A stretch of DNA of 64,000 nucleotides from Guptibacillus spartinae. Lineage in GTDB: Bacteria; Bacillota; Bacilli; Bacillales; Guptibacillaceae. The notes under the pieces are model-generated. The model did not search any database and was not told the DNA's origin. It saw only the letters and a program-made list of their open reading frames with translations. The position numbers and the translations under genes are program-made. Of this stretch, positions 43,878 through 52,391 are shown piece by piece; positions within the stretch are counted from its first letter, which is position 1; every line of letters starts with the position of its first letter. Location of the stretch: contig NZ_JAQQWU010000015.1 of NCBI RefSeq assembly GCF_028610625.1, forward strand, positions 1-64,000. The letters are read 5' to 3'.

Positions 43878-44033
43878 ATGTTTGATCATACAAAGCATAT
43901 TCCGCTTGAAGGCATTCCGGGGGAATTTATGATGAGCGATGAATCTCAAGACAATGAAGTAGTGACAGAAATGAGTTTTCCCTTTGACTACACTTTAATG
44001 ATCCCGCTCGATCATACGATAACAAAAGAGTAA
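43878..44033 (+). CDS. 51-residue protein, unknown function
   Basis: The ATG at 43878 has GAAGGAGGCGATGAT upstream, one of the best ribosome sites in the window. The product begins MFDHTKHIPLEGIPGEFMMS, is acidic in the middle (DESQDNEVV) and ends FDYTLMIPLDHTITKE. HTKHIPL and DHTI echo each other, which suggests an internal repeat. A terminator starts at its stop codon. No family is recognised. Confidence 0.6.
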   Translation: MFDHTKHIPLEGIPGEFMMSDESQDNEVVTEMSFPFDYTLMIPLDHTITKE

Positions 44034-44058
44034 AAAAAGCGCATTTGCGCTTTTTTTT
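44034..44058 (+). terminator. Terminator between convergent genes
   Basis: AAAAAGCGC-ATTT-GCGCTTTTTTTT; A-tract and T-tract make it work in both directions. Confidence 0.88.
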
Positions 44059-44063
44059 GTTAG

Positions 44064-44699
44064 TTAAAAATGTTCGGCAACATGCCGTGCTTCATCCATT
44101 GCCTTTTTCTTAATTTCTTCTGCCTTCTCAGGCATTTGCGCCATTCCTTCTGCAATCACAGATTCCACAGACGGGATACCAAGGAATCCAAGGACGGCAT
44201 GTAAATACCGATCTCCAAATTCCATCTCTTTTGCTGGACCTTCGGAATAGATACCCCCGCGAGCTTGAATGTGCAGGGCCTTCTTATCGGTTAATAAGCC
44301 GACTGGTCCTTCAGAGGTATACTTAAACGTTTTTCCAGCGATGGCTACGGTATCAATATAGGCTTTTAATTTAGGCGGAAAGCTAAAATTCCAGAATGGC
44401 GTCACAAAGACATATTTATCTGCATCAATAAATTGATCCGTAAGATCGTTTATTTTACTCACTTTTAACTGTTCGTCGCCAGATAGCTGATCGAAACCAT
44501 TTCCTTGCTGGAGCTTGCCCCAACCGTTAAAAACGTCCGTATCAATATAAGGGAGCTCAATGTTATAGAGATCTAGCTTTAAAACATCATCATTCGGATT
44601 TTTTTCTTGGTAGGCTTCAAGGAAAACTTCCCCTATACTTAAACTAAATGATTCTTTTACTGGTTTGGGGTTTACGGTAATATATAGTACTTTGGCCAC
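44064..44699 (-). CDS. azoR: FMN-dependent NADH-azoreductase
   Basis: A 211-residue flavodoxin-like quinone/azo reductase. It shows [20 protein letters not shown] (FMN phosphate loop), [20 protein letters not shown] (FMN-binding, PxWNxxxP) and [15 protein letters not shown], and is close to B. subtilis AzoR1/AzoR2. The GTG at 44699 is chosen because AAAGGAG lies nine bases upstream and the family begins with AKVLYIT; the ATG at 44708 abuts the site. It reduces quinones and azo compounds with NADH and probably protects against thiol stress. Confidence 0.9.
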   Translation of the reverse strand: MAKVLYITVNPKPVKESFSLSIGEVFLEAYQEKNPNDDVLKLDLYNIELPYIDTDVFNGWGKLQQGNGFDQLSGDEQLKVSKINDLTDQFIDADKYVFVTPFWNFSFPPKLKAYIDTVAIAGKTFKYTSEGPVGLLTDKKALHIQARGGIYSEGPAKEMEFGDRYLHAVLGFLGIPSVESVIAEGMAQMPEKAEEIKKKAMDEARHVAEHF

Positions 44700-44792
44700 A
44701 GCGCTCATCTCCTTTGTTTTCGCCACTTAGTATGGCTTTCGAAGGAAATAGTATACAAGACGAAGAATGTCATTAAATTTGGAGGTGGAATG

Positions 44793-45368
44793 ATGGTAAA
44801 CCGGTGCGCATGGGTTAGTGAAGAAGAGATTTACAAAGCGTATCATGATCAGGAATGGGGGGTGCCTGTTCGTGATGATCAGAAACTTTTTGAAATGTTA
44901 ATTCTTGAAGGTGCCCAGGCAGGATTAAGTTGGATTACGATTTTGAAAAGAAGAGAGAACTATCGCGAGGCATTTGATCAATTTAATGTACAGAAAGTAG
45001 CCGCTTATGGTGAGGATAAAATACAAGAACTGCTCTTGAATAAAGGGATCATACGCAACAAACTGAAAGTGCGTGGAACGGTAAAGAATGCGAAAGCGTT
45101 TCTCAAGGTTCAAGAGGAGTTTGGAAGCTTTTCATCGTACATATGGGCATTCACAGAAAACACTCCAGTCCTAAATAATTGGAAAAGTATTGAAGAGGTG
45201 CCAGCAGAAAGCGAACTTAGTAAGAAAATCAGTAAAGATTTAAAGAAACGCGGTTTTACGTTTGTAGGTCCCGTTATTCTATATAGTTTCATGCAAGCGG
45301 TTGGGATCGTGAATGATCATACCATTGACTGCTTCAGACATCCCAATGCGATACAAGAGGCTGAATGA
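44793..45368 (+). CDS. tag: DNA-3-methyladenine glycosylase I
   Basis: Base-excision repair enzyme that removes 3-methyladenine. It is 191 residues. The Tag zinc ligands are visible: Cys in NRCAWVS, His in YHDQEWGVP, and His/Cys in NDHTIDCFRH. The substrate pocket block LILEGAQAGLSWITILKRREN is intact. ATG 44793 is preferred over 44790 for spacing to GGAGGTGG. It begins a run of three co-oriented genes (tag, DUF4937, SGNH hydrolase) with gaps of only 1 nt each. Confidence 0.93.
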   Translation: MVNRCAWVSEEEIYKAYHDQEWGVPVRDDQKLFEMLILEGAQAGLSWITILKRRENYREAFDQFNVQKVAAYGEDKIQELLLNKGIIRNKLKVRGTVKNAKAFLKVQEEFGSFSSYIWAFTENTPVLNNWKSIEEVPAESELSKKISKDLKKRGFTFVGPVILYSFMQAVGIVNDHTIDCFRHPNAIQEAE

Positions 45369-45369
45369 G

Positions 45370-45744
45370 ATGTTGATTAAAAAAGTGGTCTGTCACGTAA
45401 AGGAAGAGATGAAAGAAACGTTTTTGAATGGACAAGAACGATGGAGTGACTTGTGTGATTGTAAGGGATTTGTAGCTCAATTTGGAGGCTGGTCAGATGA
45501 AAATGTTGCGATGATTATTGGCTTTTGGAAAAATTATCAATCGTATGTTCGGTTTATGAATGAAGAGCATGACGCAATCTATATGAAGTCAAATCAACGA
45601 GATTGTATCAAATCAATTAATATCCAGGTCGAGGAGATTGATGTAAGAGAAATCAATAACTATGCGAGTAAGTGGCTAAATGAGCGAAATGGTGAAATCC
45701 ATAGCCAATGGACGGTTACGACTGATAACTTGGAGGGCTCATAG
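45370..45744 (+). CDS. DUF4937 family protein (YdbC-like)
   Basis: A 124-residue protein with the DUF4937 core: QERWSDLCDCKGFVAQFGGW, AMIIGFWKNYQSYVRFMNEEHD and IYMKSNQ, a ferredoxin-like ABM-type fold. The function is not known for the family. The ATG at 45370 is 1 nt after the tag stop, so translation is likely coupled; upstream in-frame starts lie inside tag. The downstream SGNH hydrolase starts 1 nt after its stop. Confidence 0.78.
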   Translation: MLIKKVVCHVKEEMKETFLNGQERWSDLCDCKGFVAQFGGWSDENVAMIIGFWKNYQSYVRFMNEEHDAIYMKSNQRDCIKSINIQVEEIDVREINNYASKWLNERNGEIHSQWTVTTDNLEGS

Positions 45745-45745
45745 A

Positions 45746-46351
45746 ATGAAACAAAAGTGGTTGTTCGTAGGCGATAGCATTACAGATTCAGGCAGAGATC
45801 AAGACTCAGAAGGACTTGGTCACGGGTATGTGAGAATGATCCGGGATGAAATGCTAAAAAAATATGATGTTGAGATCATCAATAAAGGCGTGAGCGGTGA
45901 TCGGATTACAGACCTTGAAAAGAGGTGGAACCGAGATGTCTTGTCAGTTCAGCCTAATGTTGTATCCATTTCAATTGGTATCAACGATGTATGGAGACAG
46001 CTTGATCACCCTGAAATGGATCAGGTCATGCCACATGAGTTCAATAGAATATATGAAGAACTAGTCGAGAAGGTTAGAGCGTTAGGGGCAAAGTGCATCT
46101 TAATGGAGCCAACCATTATTGAAGAAAGAATCGATTCAATCGGAAATCAAAAGCTTTTACCTTATGTAGAAATTGTTCGTCAGTTAGCTGTGACATATGA
46201 TGCAATATTGGTACCAACTCATACTGTTTTTATAGAAAAACTCCAAAAAGGGCAAGGAACGTTAACAACAGATGGTGTGCATATGACGGAGGCGGGCAAT
46301 CAACTAATGGCGAAAACGTGGCTAGACTCTTGTTTAGATAAGTTGGTTTAA
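45746..46351 (+). CDS. SGNH/GDSL-type esterase
   Basis: A 201-residue hydrolase with all four SGNH blocks: block I GDSITDSGRD (Ser), block II NKGVSGDRITDL (Gly), block III SIGINDVWRQ (Asn), block V TDGVHMTEAGNQLMA (Asp-His). There is no signal peptide, so it is cytosolic. It probably deacetylates or de-esterifies a sugar or lipid. ATG 45746 has GGAGGG nine bases upstream. Last gene of the tag operon. Confidence 0.88.
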   Translation: MKQKWLFVGDSITDSGRDQDSEGLGHGYVRMIRDEMLKKYDVEIINKGVSGDRITDLEKRWNRDVLSVQPNVVSISIGINDVWRQLDHPEMDQVMPHEFNRIYEELVEKVRALGAKCILMEPTIIEERIDSIGNQKLLPYVEIVRQLAVTYDAILVPTHTVFIEKLQKGQGTLTTDGVHMTEAGNQLMAKTWLDSCLDKLV

Positions 46352-46370
46352 TTTAAAGCTTCAGGAAATT

Positions 46371-46407
46371 TTAAAAGGCCCCGTTCAGGATGAATGGAGC
46401 CTTTTAA
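46371..46407. terminator. Bidirectional terminator
   Basis: TTAAAAGGCcCCgTTC pairs with GAAtGGaGCCTTTTAA between convergent genes. Confidence 0.72.
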
Positions 46408-46423
46408 GACGACTACCGTTATC

Positions 46424-47041
46424 TTAATCGAAAACAGGAGCAAGCGATGGGGTTTTATGTAACGCAAAAAGCATGTCAATTTGCGATTCAGTAATTCGCC
46501 CAGTTGATAAAGGGGGGAGTTCATGTTGAGCAAAAAAACCGCTATCACTTGTTTCAATGCTTTCAGCTGGGCTTCCGCCGATCAGCTCACACGCAATCAT
46601 CACCTTATAAATATGATAAGGTGATGGGGGATAAGGGTGTTGCTTATGATCAAGGACAGCCAGTAGCCGTCTAGCTTCTACTACATAGCCTGACTCTTCT
46701 TGAACTTCTTTCACCGCGACTTCTCCAGGAGTGAAGCCAACGTCGCCCCATCCGCCAGGAAGAGACCACTTCCCATCTGCTTTCTCCTTAACAAACAGCA
46801 ATTTCTCTTCATGAAAAACGACCGCTCGCACGTCTACTTTAGGCGTTTGATAGCCCGTCTCATTTGTGAAAAGCTGCTGAATGGTTTTCATATCGTATTC
46901 AGTATATGTTTCCATCATTTCAGCACTTAGCTGTCGAAGCTCAAGGTAGCGTTCATAATCATAGTGGTCCTGCGTATAAGTTAACCCAGCTTGAGCGATG
47001 GATTGAATTTGCTTAGCCCAAGTAAGCCATTTTTCTTCCAT
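46424..47041 (-). CDS. Nudix hydrolase with N-terminal helical domain (YjhB-like)
   Basis: A 205-residue protein. A helical N-terminal region (about 1-60, WAKQIQSIAQAGLTYTQDHYD) typical of the ADP-ribose pyrophosphatase-like subgroup precedes a Nudix domain with GGWGDVGFTPGEVAVKEVQEESGY (Gx5Ex7xEUxEExGU, with Val-Lys in place of Arg in the REU part). The KVDVRAVVFHEEKLLFVKEK strands are typical. The substrate is not settled; NDP-sugars are likely. Confidence 0.82.
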   Translation of the reverse strand: MEEKWLTWAKQIQSIAQAGLTYTQDHYDYERYLELRQLSAEMMETYTEYDMKTIQQLFTNETGYQTPKVDVRAVVFHEEKLLFVKEKADGKWSLPGGWGDVGFTPGEVAVKEVQEESGYVVEARRLLAVLDHKQHPYPPSPYHIYKVMIACELIGGSPAESIETSDSGFFAQHELPPLSTGRITESQIDMLFALHKTPSLAPVFD

Positions 47042-47088
47042 ATACCTTACATCCTTTCAACAAATGGTAGAACGAGCAATCAGAAAGA

Positions 47089-47466
47089 TTATTCAAAACG
47101 TGGCTCTGGATAGCGGCCGAACCATTCATAGCGGTTTTTTGAAAACCAGATGTAGAAAGGTGAGCCAAGCTTATCGATAAAAGGTAAATAAAGTAGTAGG
47201 GAAAGCGGTGCTGTAACAGGAAGCGCCATTAACAGGCGTCTTACACTATAAAATCCGGCATGAAGGTTTCCGGATGATGTTAACATATGAATCTCATCAT
47301 ACATCCGTTTATGACGGAATTGCATATACGGATAGTCTTCTGGATGTTTTTCAACTTCCTGAACCGGTATCCATTCAATCTTATTAAACCAGTCTAATTT
47401 ACGAAGTGATTTTTTCACATAAAAACAAAATGGACATTCAGCATCATAAAAAACGAGATGTTTCAT
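47089..47466 (-). CDS. Thiol-disulfide oxidoreductase, DCC family
   Basis: A 125-residue protein with the DxxCxxC signature in FYDAECPFCFYVKKSL (residues about 6-12), a thioredoxin-like family of unknown physiological partner. The second half has hydrophobic segments (ALPVTAPLSLLLYLPFI) that may associate with the membrane. ATG 47466 has GGAGGC seven bases upstream; the TTG at 47481 lies in that site. Confidence 0.84.
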   Translation of the reverse strand: MKHLVFYDAECPFCFYVKKSLRKLDWFNKIEWIPVQEVEKHPEDYPYMQFRHKRMYDEIHMLTSSGNLHAGFYSVRRLLMALPVTAPLSLLLYLPFIDKLGSPFYIWFSKNRYEWFGRYPEPRFE

Positions 47467-47545
47467 CGCAATAGCCTCCAATATAAATAATTCATTCTTC
47501 TATTCTTTTCACTTATTATCACTGTTTTAAACAAGATGGAAACAG

Positions 47546-47574
47546 TTGACAGAAAATTGTAATATTATTATAGT
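47546..47574 (+). promoter_or_regulatory. SigmaA-type promoter of the SDR gene
   Basis: TTGACA (47546-47551), 17-bp spacer, TATAGT (47569-47574), in AT-rich DNA ahead of the gene at 47615. Confidence 0.78.
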
Positions 47575-47614
47575 CTAATTAGCTAAAAGAAATCGCTTAC
47601 AGGAGTGAAAATGG

Positions 47615-48376
47615 ATGAAACGATTGGAAGGTAGAGTGGCATACATAACAGGCGGGAGCAGAGGAATTGGAGCAAGTATCGCAAAAACATTTGCACGTGA
47701 AGGGGCAAACGTTTATCTCGCCGATGTAAATGAAGAAGCGCTGTCCACAAAACGCAAGGAACTGAAAGAGGAAGGTTATTCGGTTATGACAGGTATTGTT
47801 GATGTTACAAATCGAGAACAGGTTGAATCAAGCATGAAAGAAGCAGCGGAGGCTTTTGGAGCTATCGATATTCTCGTAAACAATGCAGGGGTCATCCGAG
47901 ATAATCTCTTATTTAAAATGACGGATGAGGATTGGATGACGGTCATGCAAGTTCACCTCACCGGGAGTTTTTATGCTGCAAGAGCAGCACAAAAGTATAT
48001 GGTGGAACAAGGGTATGGGCGTATTATTAGTCTTTCGTCAACATCCGCTTTAGGCAATCGAGGCCAAACAAATTATGCAGCTGCAAAGGCAGGCATTCAG
48101 GGATTAACCAAAACGCTTTCGCTAGAGCTCGGTAAGTATGGGATTACAGCCAATGCGATTGCTCCAGGATTTATTGAAAGTGATATGACCAGAGCCACGG
48201 CTGAGCGTCTTGGTGTGGAATTTGATCAGTTTATTGAGTACAATAAAAAGCAGATTCCAGTAGCGAGAACGGGTAAGCCTGAAGATATTGCGAATGCTGC
48301 GCTCTTTTTTGCAGATGAAAAATCGTCTTTTGTTAGTGGACAGGTTCTTTATGTAGCCGGTGGTCCTAGAACTTAA
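47615..48376 (+). CDS. SDR-family oxidoreductase (FabG-like)
   Basis: A 253-residue classical short-chain dehydrogenase. The cofactor motif is TGGSRGIGASIA, with DVTN acidic residue and NNAGVIRDN. The catalytic Ser-Tyr-Lys is in SLSSTSALGNRGQTNYAAAKAG. The sequence resembles 3-oxoacyl-ACP reductases (NAIAPGFIESDMT), but there are no other fatty acid genes nearby, so it is probably an accessory reductase. ATG at 47615 follows AGGAG. Confidence 0.87.
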   Translation: MKRLEGRVAYITGGSRGIGASIAKTFAREGANVYLADVNEEALSTKRKELKEEGYSVMTGIVDVTNREQVESSMKEAAEAFGAIDILVNNAGVIRDNLLFKMTDEDWMTVMQVHLTGSFYAARAAQKYMVEQGYGRIISLSSTSALGNRGQTNYAAAKAGIQGLTKTLSLELGKYGITANAIAPGFIESDMTRATAERLGVEFDQFIEYNKKQIPVARTGKPEDIANAALFFADEKSSFVSGQVLYVAGGPRT

Positions 48377-48383
48377 TCAGGAT

Positions 48384-48416
48384 GAAGCAGTCCAATGGAC
48401 TGCTTCATTCTTTTTC
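48384..48416 (+). terminator. Terminator after the SDR gene
   Basis: GAAGCAGTC-CAATG-GACTGCTTC followed by a T-rich tract (ATTCTTTTTC). Confidence 0.8.
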
Positions 48417-48486
48417 TCACACGTTTCACTGTTCCTATAGAGGGGTACTTTCCCATTATGGATAAGGAAACGAAGGAGGAGTCATG

Positions 48487-50208
48487 ATGTTTGATAAAAA
48501 TGCTGGTGAGATATTATTAAATACACTTTCTGAATGGGGTGTAGACCATGTATATGGTTTACCAGGAGACTCAATTAACCATTTTGTAGAGAACTTGCGA
48601 AATGCTCAAGATCGTATGAAGTTCATACAGGTGCGTCATGAAGAGGTAGGTGCCCTTGCTGCAGCGTCGTATGCAAAGATTACTGGAAAAATTGGCGTCT
48701 GTCTTTCGATTGCAGGACCCGGAGCTGTTCACTTGATGAATGGCCTATATGATGCAAAGGCTGATGGTGCTCCAGTTCTTGTTATAGCGGGTCAAGTAGC
48801 AAGCGACCAGCTTGGAACCGATCAATTCCAAGAAATTAACCTCGAGCGCATGTTTGATGATGTGTCAGTATTTAATCGAAGAGTTGAGACGGCAGCATCA
48901 CTACCAGATCTTACGCATCAAGCGATCCGAACCGCAGTTGAGAAAAAAGGCGTCGCGATTCTTACGATTCCAGATGACCTTGCTGCAGAAAAGGTGAAAC
49001 AAAAAGTAGAGAATTCGTCTCTTATACGTTCGAAAGCTGTCGTTCACCCGCATGACTCCAATTTAAATGAAGCTGTTGCTTTGTTAAATGAAGCCAAGCG
49101 ACCGGTCATATTAGCTGGGAAAGGTTCGAAGCATGCAAGGGAAGAACTGTTAGGTTTTGCAGAAAAGGCAGGCGCTCCTGTCATTTTAAGTTTGCCTGGT
49201 AAAGGCGCTATCCCTGATGTTCATCCTTATAATCTTGGGCAGCTTGGACAAATCGGTACGAAACCTGCATATGAAGCGATGGAAGAAACCGATTTGCTTA
49301 TTATGGTGGGAACGTCATTCCCATATCGTGATTATCTCCCAGATAAAGCGAAAGCTATTCAAATTGATATAGATCCAACTCAAATCGGAAAGCGGTATCC
49401 TGTTACAATCGGGTTAATTGGGGATGCGAAATGGACGTTATCTTATTTAACACAGCATACAACCTACCAGGAAGACCGTGATTTTATTGAGAAGTGTCAG
49501 GACAATATGAAAAACTGGTGGACTCATCTTGAAAAAATTGAAAGCGAGCAGTCAACGCCAATTAAGCCACAGCAAATTATGCCACAGCTACAAAAAGTAC
49601 TTGAGGATGACGCCGTTCTTTCTATCGATGTTGGGAACGTGACGGTATGGTCAGCAAGGCATTTACGCGTAACGAATCAAAAGTTTATCATTTCCTCATG
49701 GATGGCGACGATGGGATGCGGGCTTCCAGGAGCGATTGCTGGAAAGATAGCTCATCCAGATCGTCAAGCGGTAGCGATTTGCGGAGACGGTGGCTTTACA
49801 ATGGTCATGCAAGACTTCTTAACTGCTGTAAAGTATAAGCTGCCGATGATTGTTGTTGTCTTAAATAATGAGCGTCTAGGTATGATTAAATACGAGCAGC
49901 AGGAAATTGGTAATATCGATTATGAAACTGAATTAAAAGACTTTAACTTTGCCGCATTTGCGGAAACGGCCGGTGGAGAAGGGTATCGTGTTGAGAAGTA
50001 TGAAGAATTATTGCCTGCTTTTGAACGAGCTGCAAAATCAACAAAGCCAGTTATTGTCGATGTTGTGATTGAAGAGCAACCACCACTTCCTGGTAAAATC
50101 ACCTATGAACAAGCAGCAAGCTATTCGAAATACATGCTGAAAAAAGCATTTGAAGACCAGGAAATTGATATGCCTCCGCTCAAAAAGGCATTGAAGCGAA
50201 TCTTTTAA
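48487..50208 (+). CDS. Pyruvate oxidase-type ThDP-dependent enzyme (YdaP-like)
   Basis: A 573-residue enzyme with N-terminal pyrimidine domain (GLPGDSINHFVENL, catalytic Glu in VRHEEVGALAAA), a central FAD/DHS-like domain (about 190-330), and the ThDP pyrophosphate domain with GDGGFTMVMQDFLTA and the NNERLGMIKYEQQ segment. It matches the pyruvate oxidase/acetolactate synthase superfamily; B. subtilis YdaP is the nearest remembered relative. Pyruvate decarboxylation to acetate/acetyl phosphate is likely, but exact electron acceptor is uncertain. ATG 48487 is chosen for spacing to AAGGAGGA; 48484 is an alternative. Confidence 0.86.
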   Translation: MFDKNAGEILLNTLSEWGVDHVYGLPGDSINHFVENLRNAQDRMKFIQVRHEEVGALAAASYAKITGKIGVCLSIAGPGAVHLMNGLYDAKADGAPVLVIAGQVASDQLGTDQFQEINLERMFDDVSVFNRRVETAASLPDLTHQAIRTAVEKKGVAILTIPDDLAAEKVKQKVENSSLIRSKAVVHPHDSNLNEAVALLNEAKRPVILAGKGSKHAREELLGFAEKAGAPVILSLPGKGAIPDVHPYNLGQLGQIGTKPAYEAMEETDLLIMVGTSFPYRDYLPDKAKAIQIDIDPTQIGKRYPVTIGLIGDAKWTLSYLTQHTTYQEDRDFIEKCQDNMKNWWTHLEKIESEQSTPIKPQQIMPQLQKVLEDDAVLSIDVGNVTVWSARHLRVTNQKFIISSWMATMGCGLPGAIAGKIAHPDRQAVAICGDGGFTMVMQDFLTAVKYKLPMIVVVLNNERLGMIKYEQQEIGNIDYETELKDFNFAAFAETAGGEGYRVEKYEELLPAFERAAKSTKPVIVDVVIEEQPPLPGKITYEQAASYSKYMLKKAFEDQEIDMPPLKKALKRIF

Positions 50209-50222
50209 TACGAGTGAATGGG

Positions 50223-50247
50223 AAGCCCGCTTATAGGCGGGCTTTTC
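50223..50247 (+). terminator. Terminator after the pyruvate oxidase gene
   Basis: AAGCCCGC-TTATA-GGCGGGCTTTT hairpin with short T-tract. Confidence 0.82.
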
Positions 50248-50294
50248 ATCGTTTTAGTTTGGTTGATCGATATGGATAAAAAGGAGAGTTACAC

Positions 50295-50675
50295 ATGAAT
50301 CTTGTTTTTTGTTATGGCACGCTTCGTTCTGAGGAAAGTAATCATCACCTATTAAGTAGAGCAGTCTTAAAAGAAAGCAGCTGTTGGACGAAAGGAAAAC
50401 TGTATGACACAGGAGATGGGTATCCTGCTTTGATACAAAATGACAGCGGGAAGGTTTACGGGGAAGTCTATGAAGTGGATGATCAATTACTAGAAAGAAT
50501 CGATCGACTTGAAGGATATCAAGAAGGAAGAGATCATAATTTGTATGATCGAGTGTTGATGAAGATTACTCATGCTCAAGGAAGATATGAGGCGATTACG
50601 TATGTGATGAGAACCCCAGAAGAGCGGTTTAAAGAAATTCTAAGTGGAGATTGGGTTACGTATCGTAAAAAGTGA
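50295..50675 (+). CDS. Gamma-glutamylcyclotransferase/AIG2-like protein
   Basis: A 126-residue GGCT-fold protein that opens with VFCYGTLRSEES (the YGTL/YGSL motif) and has the acidic catalytic residue in VYEVDDQLLERIDRLEGYQEG. The family turns gamma-glutamyl or gamma-glutamylamine compounds into 5-oxoproline. ATG 50295 follows AAAAGGAG. Single gene. Confidence 0.88.
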   Translation: MNLVFCYGTLRSEESNHHLLSRAVLKESSCWTKGKLYDTGDGYPALIQNDSGKVYGEVYEVDDQLLERIDRLEGYQEGRDHNLYDRVLMKITHAQGRYEAITYVMRTPEERFKEILSGDWVTYRKK

Positions 50676-50712
50676 AACTATCTTGTTGCTCAAGTTATGG
50701 ACAGAAAGACGA

Positions 50713-50749
50713 TAAAAAGCACATGTCCATCATGGCTCATGTGCTTTTC
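50713..50749. terminator. Bidirectional terminator
   Basis: AAAAAGCACATG-TCCATCATGGCT-CATGTGCTTTT between convergent genes. Confidence 0.82.
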
Positions 50750-50755
50750 AGTAAG

Positions 50756-51343
50756 TTAGTCTGTTAGAATCATATACTCTTCTGGAATGTGAAGAGTCGT
50801 TTCATAATAAAATTGATTGGAATATTGCTCAGAAATGGTTTTTTCAATCGTTTTATACGTTAAATAAGGCTCTTGAATCGGTTCTTTTTCAATCGTTACT
50901 TCCACAACTTTTCCCTTTTTATCCGCATCAATCGAAGTGACCAACTCGACCCATATCGGCGTTATGTCTTTTACATAAATGGATTCAATGCCCTTATCAG
51001 GCTCTGTCAGAAGTTGAGAGAAATCGTCAACTTGTTCGTGATGTTCATTTAACGACTGAAGGTAAGGGGCAAGCGTATTTTCTTTCCATGATTCCTCATC
51101 TATTGAATAGTCGTAGCTGTATAAGGTATAGGTTAGATACCCTATGATAGAAAGAATGATGAGAAGAAAAGCTCCTCTAAATAAAAATTTTTGTGTTGAT
51201 AAGCATTTACGATTACGGATTAGATGCACAATAAAGATCAGTCCCACGATGGTTCATAATACCTCTGATAAAATGGTAAGTGGCGCATCTGCAAGTTTTT
51301 CCACCTCACTATAGCTTTCAATGACTTGGTTGATTGTTGGCAT
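50756..51343 (-). pseudogene. Membrane protein split by an in-frame TGA
   Basis: The ATG at 51343 has a strong AGGAGGAAAACAGCT site and encodes 29 codons (MPTINQVIESYSEVEKLADA, then PLTILSEVL). A TGA (51256-51254) then stops it. The same frame continues at once for 165 codons (TIVGLIFIVHLIRNRK, a second membrane segment LLIILSIIGYLTYTL, and an extracellular domain). TGA in place of TGG would give one 195-residue protein in which a membrane helix spans the junction. A restart at GTG 51247, 6 nt after the stop, is an alternative. Function unknown. Confidence 0.7.
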
Positions 51344-51522
51344 AGCTGTTTTCCTCCTGAGTGACAGAGCATCATCAATTGTTTGTTGTATGTCATTCTA
51401 TTATCAGCATAAGACGACTTGACCATTGTAACAATAAATTGTCTGTTTTATCCATGGAATATGAAATTTGTGGTAAGGTAGGGAATGGATTAGATTGTCT
51501 AATCATCAGGGTGGGGTTGAAT

Positions 51523-51753
51523 ATGGCGGAAATTGTGAAATGTATTTACTCTCCAAGTAAGGAGTATAGGGTTCAAGTCATTAAAAGAAATGATGGGATT
51601 TATTCAACCGCTGTACATTATTGGATGAGAGAGTTTGGCCAAGAATTTTGGACTCCCGTTTCAACGGGACTATCCTTGATTGGTAGTAAAGACAGTGCAG
51701 AAGTGATTGCGAAAGAGCAACTAAGGGACCATTCGCTTGAGAGAATTGAATAA
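51523..51753 (+). CDS. Small protein, unknown function
   Basis: A 76-residue product with a short ribosome site (GGTGGGG, seven bases before ATG 51523). Strand-rich sequence (EIVKCIYSPSKEYRVQVIKR, AVHYWMREFGQEFWTPVSTG) suggests a small beta-domain. The frame is open back to 51361, but no good start is found there. No family is recognised. Confidence 0.6.
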   Translation: MAEIVKCIYSPSKEYRVQVIKRNDGIYSTAVHYWMREFGQEFWTPVSTGLSLIGSKDSAEVIAKEQLRDHSLERIE

Positions 51754-51820
51754 GCAAGTATGATCGCGATAAGTAACAACGTAATAGATACATGAAAGCT
51801 CTAAAAAGGTGGGTAATTTT

Positions 51821-52364
51821 TTGCTTCAATATACGATCTGCTTTATCAAAAAAAATCAAGACCTTCTTCTATTAAATAGACGTAAAGCGCCAACAATGGG
51901 ATTGTGGAACGGTGTAGGTGGGAAGCTTGAAAAGAATGAATCGCCATCTGAGTGTGTCATTAGAGAAACGTTTGAAGAGACGGGGATAGAGTTAGATCAT
52001 GTTACTTATGCAGGAAATGCTTTTTAATAGTGAGCGAGGGAAATCTGGTATGTACATTTTTATTGCGGATTTTCCAGAAAGACACGTTCTTTCTACTCCA
52101 TTAGATACGATAGAAGGCATTCTCGATTGGAAACCCATTGACTGGATTCTTGATGAAGATAATCAAGGAGTAGTTGGAAATCTAAAGAAGTATTTGCCTG
52201 AATTACTGCGAGGGAACTATTACCAAGAGCACCAATTTGTTTATGAGAATCATTGCATGCAATCTTATACGAGGTCCCCGCTCGTGGAGAACAAAGTCAG
52301 CGAATGCTTAGTCACAACTGAATTAGATCATGTGGGCAAAAAAAAGAGCGCTAAACTCAGTTAG
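51821..52364 (+). pseudogene. Nudix hydrolase gene with a one-base frameshift
   Basis: The start is TTG 51821 behind AAAGGTGGG. The first part has a complete Nudix box (GVGGKLEKNESPSECVIRETFEETGI) but stops at TAA after YAGNAF (52025-52027). Removing one T from the TTTTT run at 52021-52025 reads on as FNSERGKSGMYIFIADFPERH and continues to 52364, a normal 180-residue Nudix protein. It resembles the 8-oxo-dGTPase-like YtkD/MutT group. It is either a real frameshift or a homopolymer error. Confidence 0.82.
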
Positions 52365-52383
52365 GAGTTTAGCGTTCTTTTTC
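52346..52383. terminator. Terminator overlapping the Nudix 3' end
   Basis: AGCGCTAAACTC-AGTTAG-GAGTTTAGCGTT followed by a T-rich tract; lies between convergent genes. Confidence 0.78.
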
Positions 52384-52391
52384 AATAAGCA

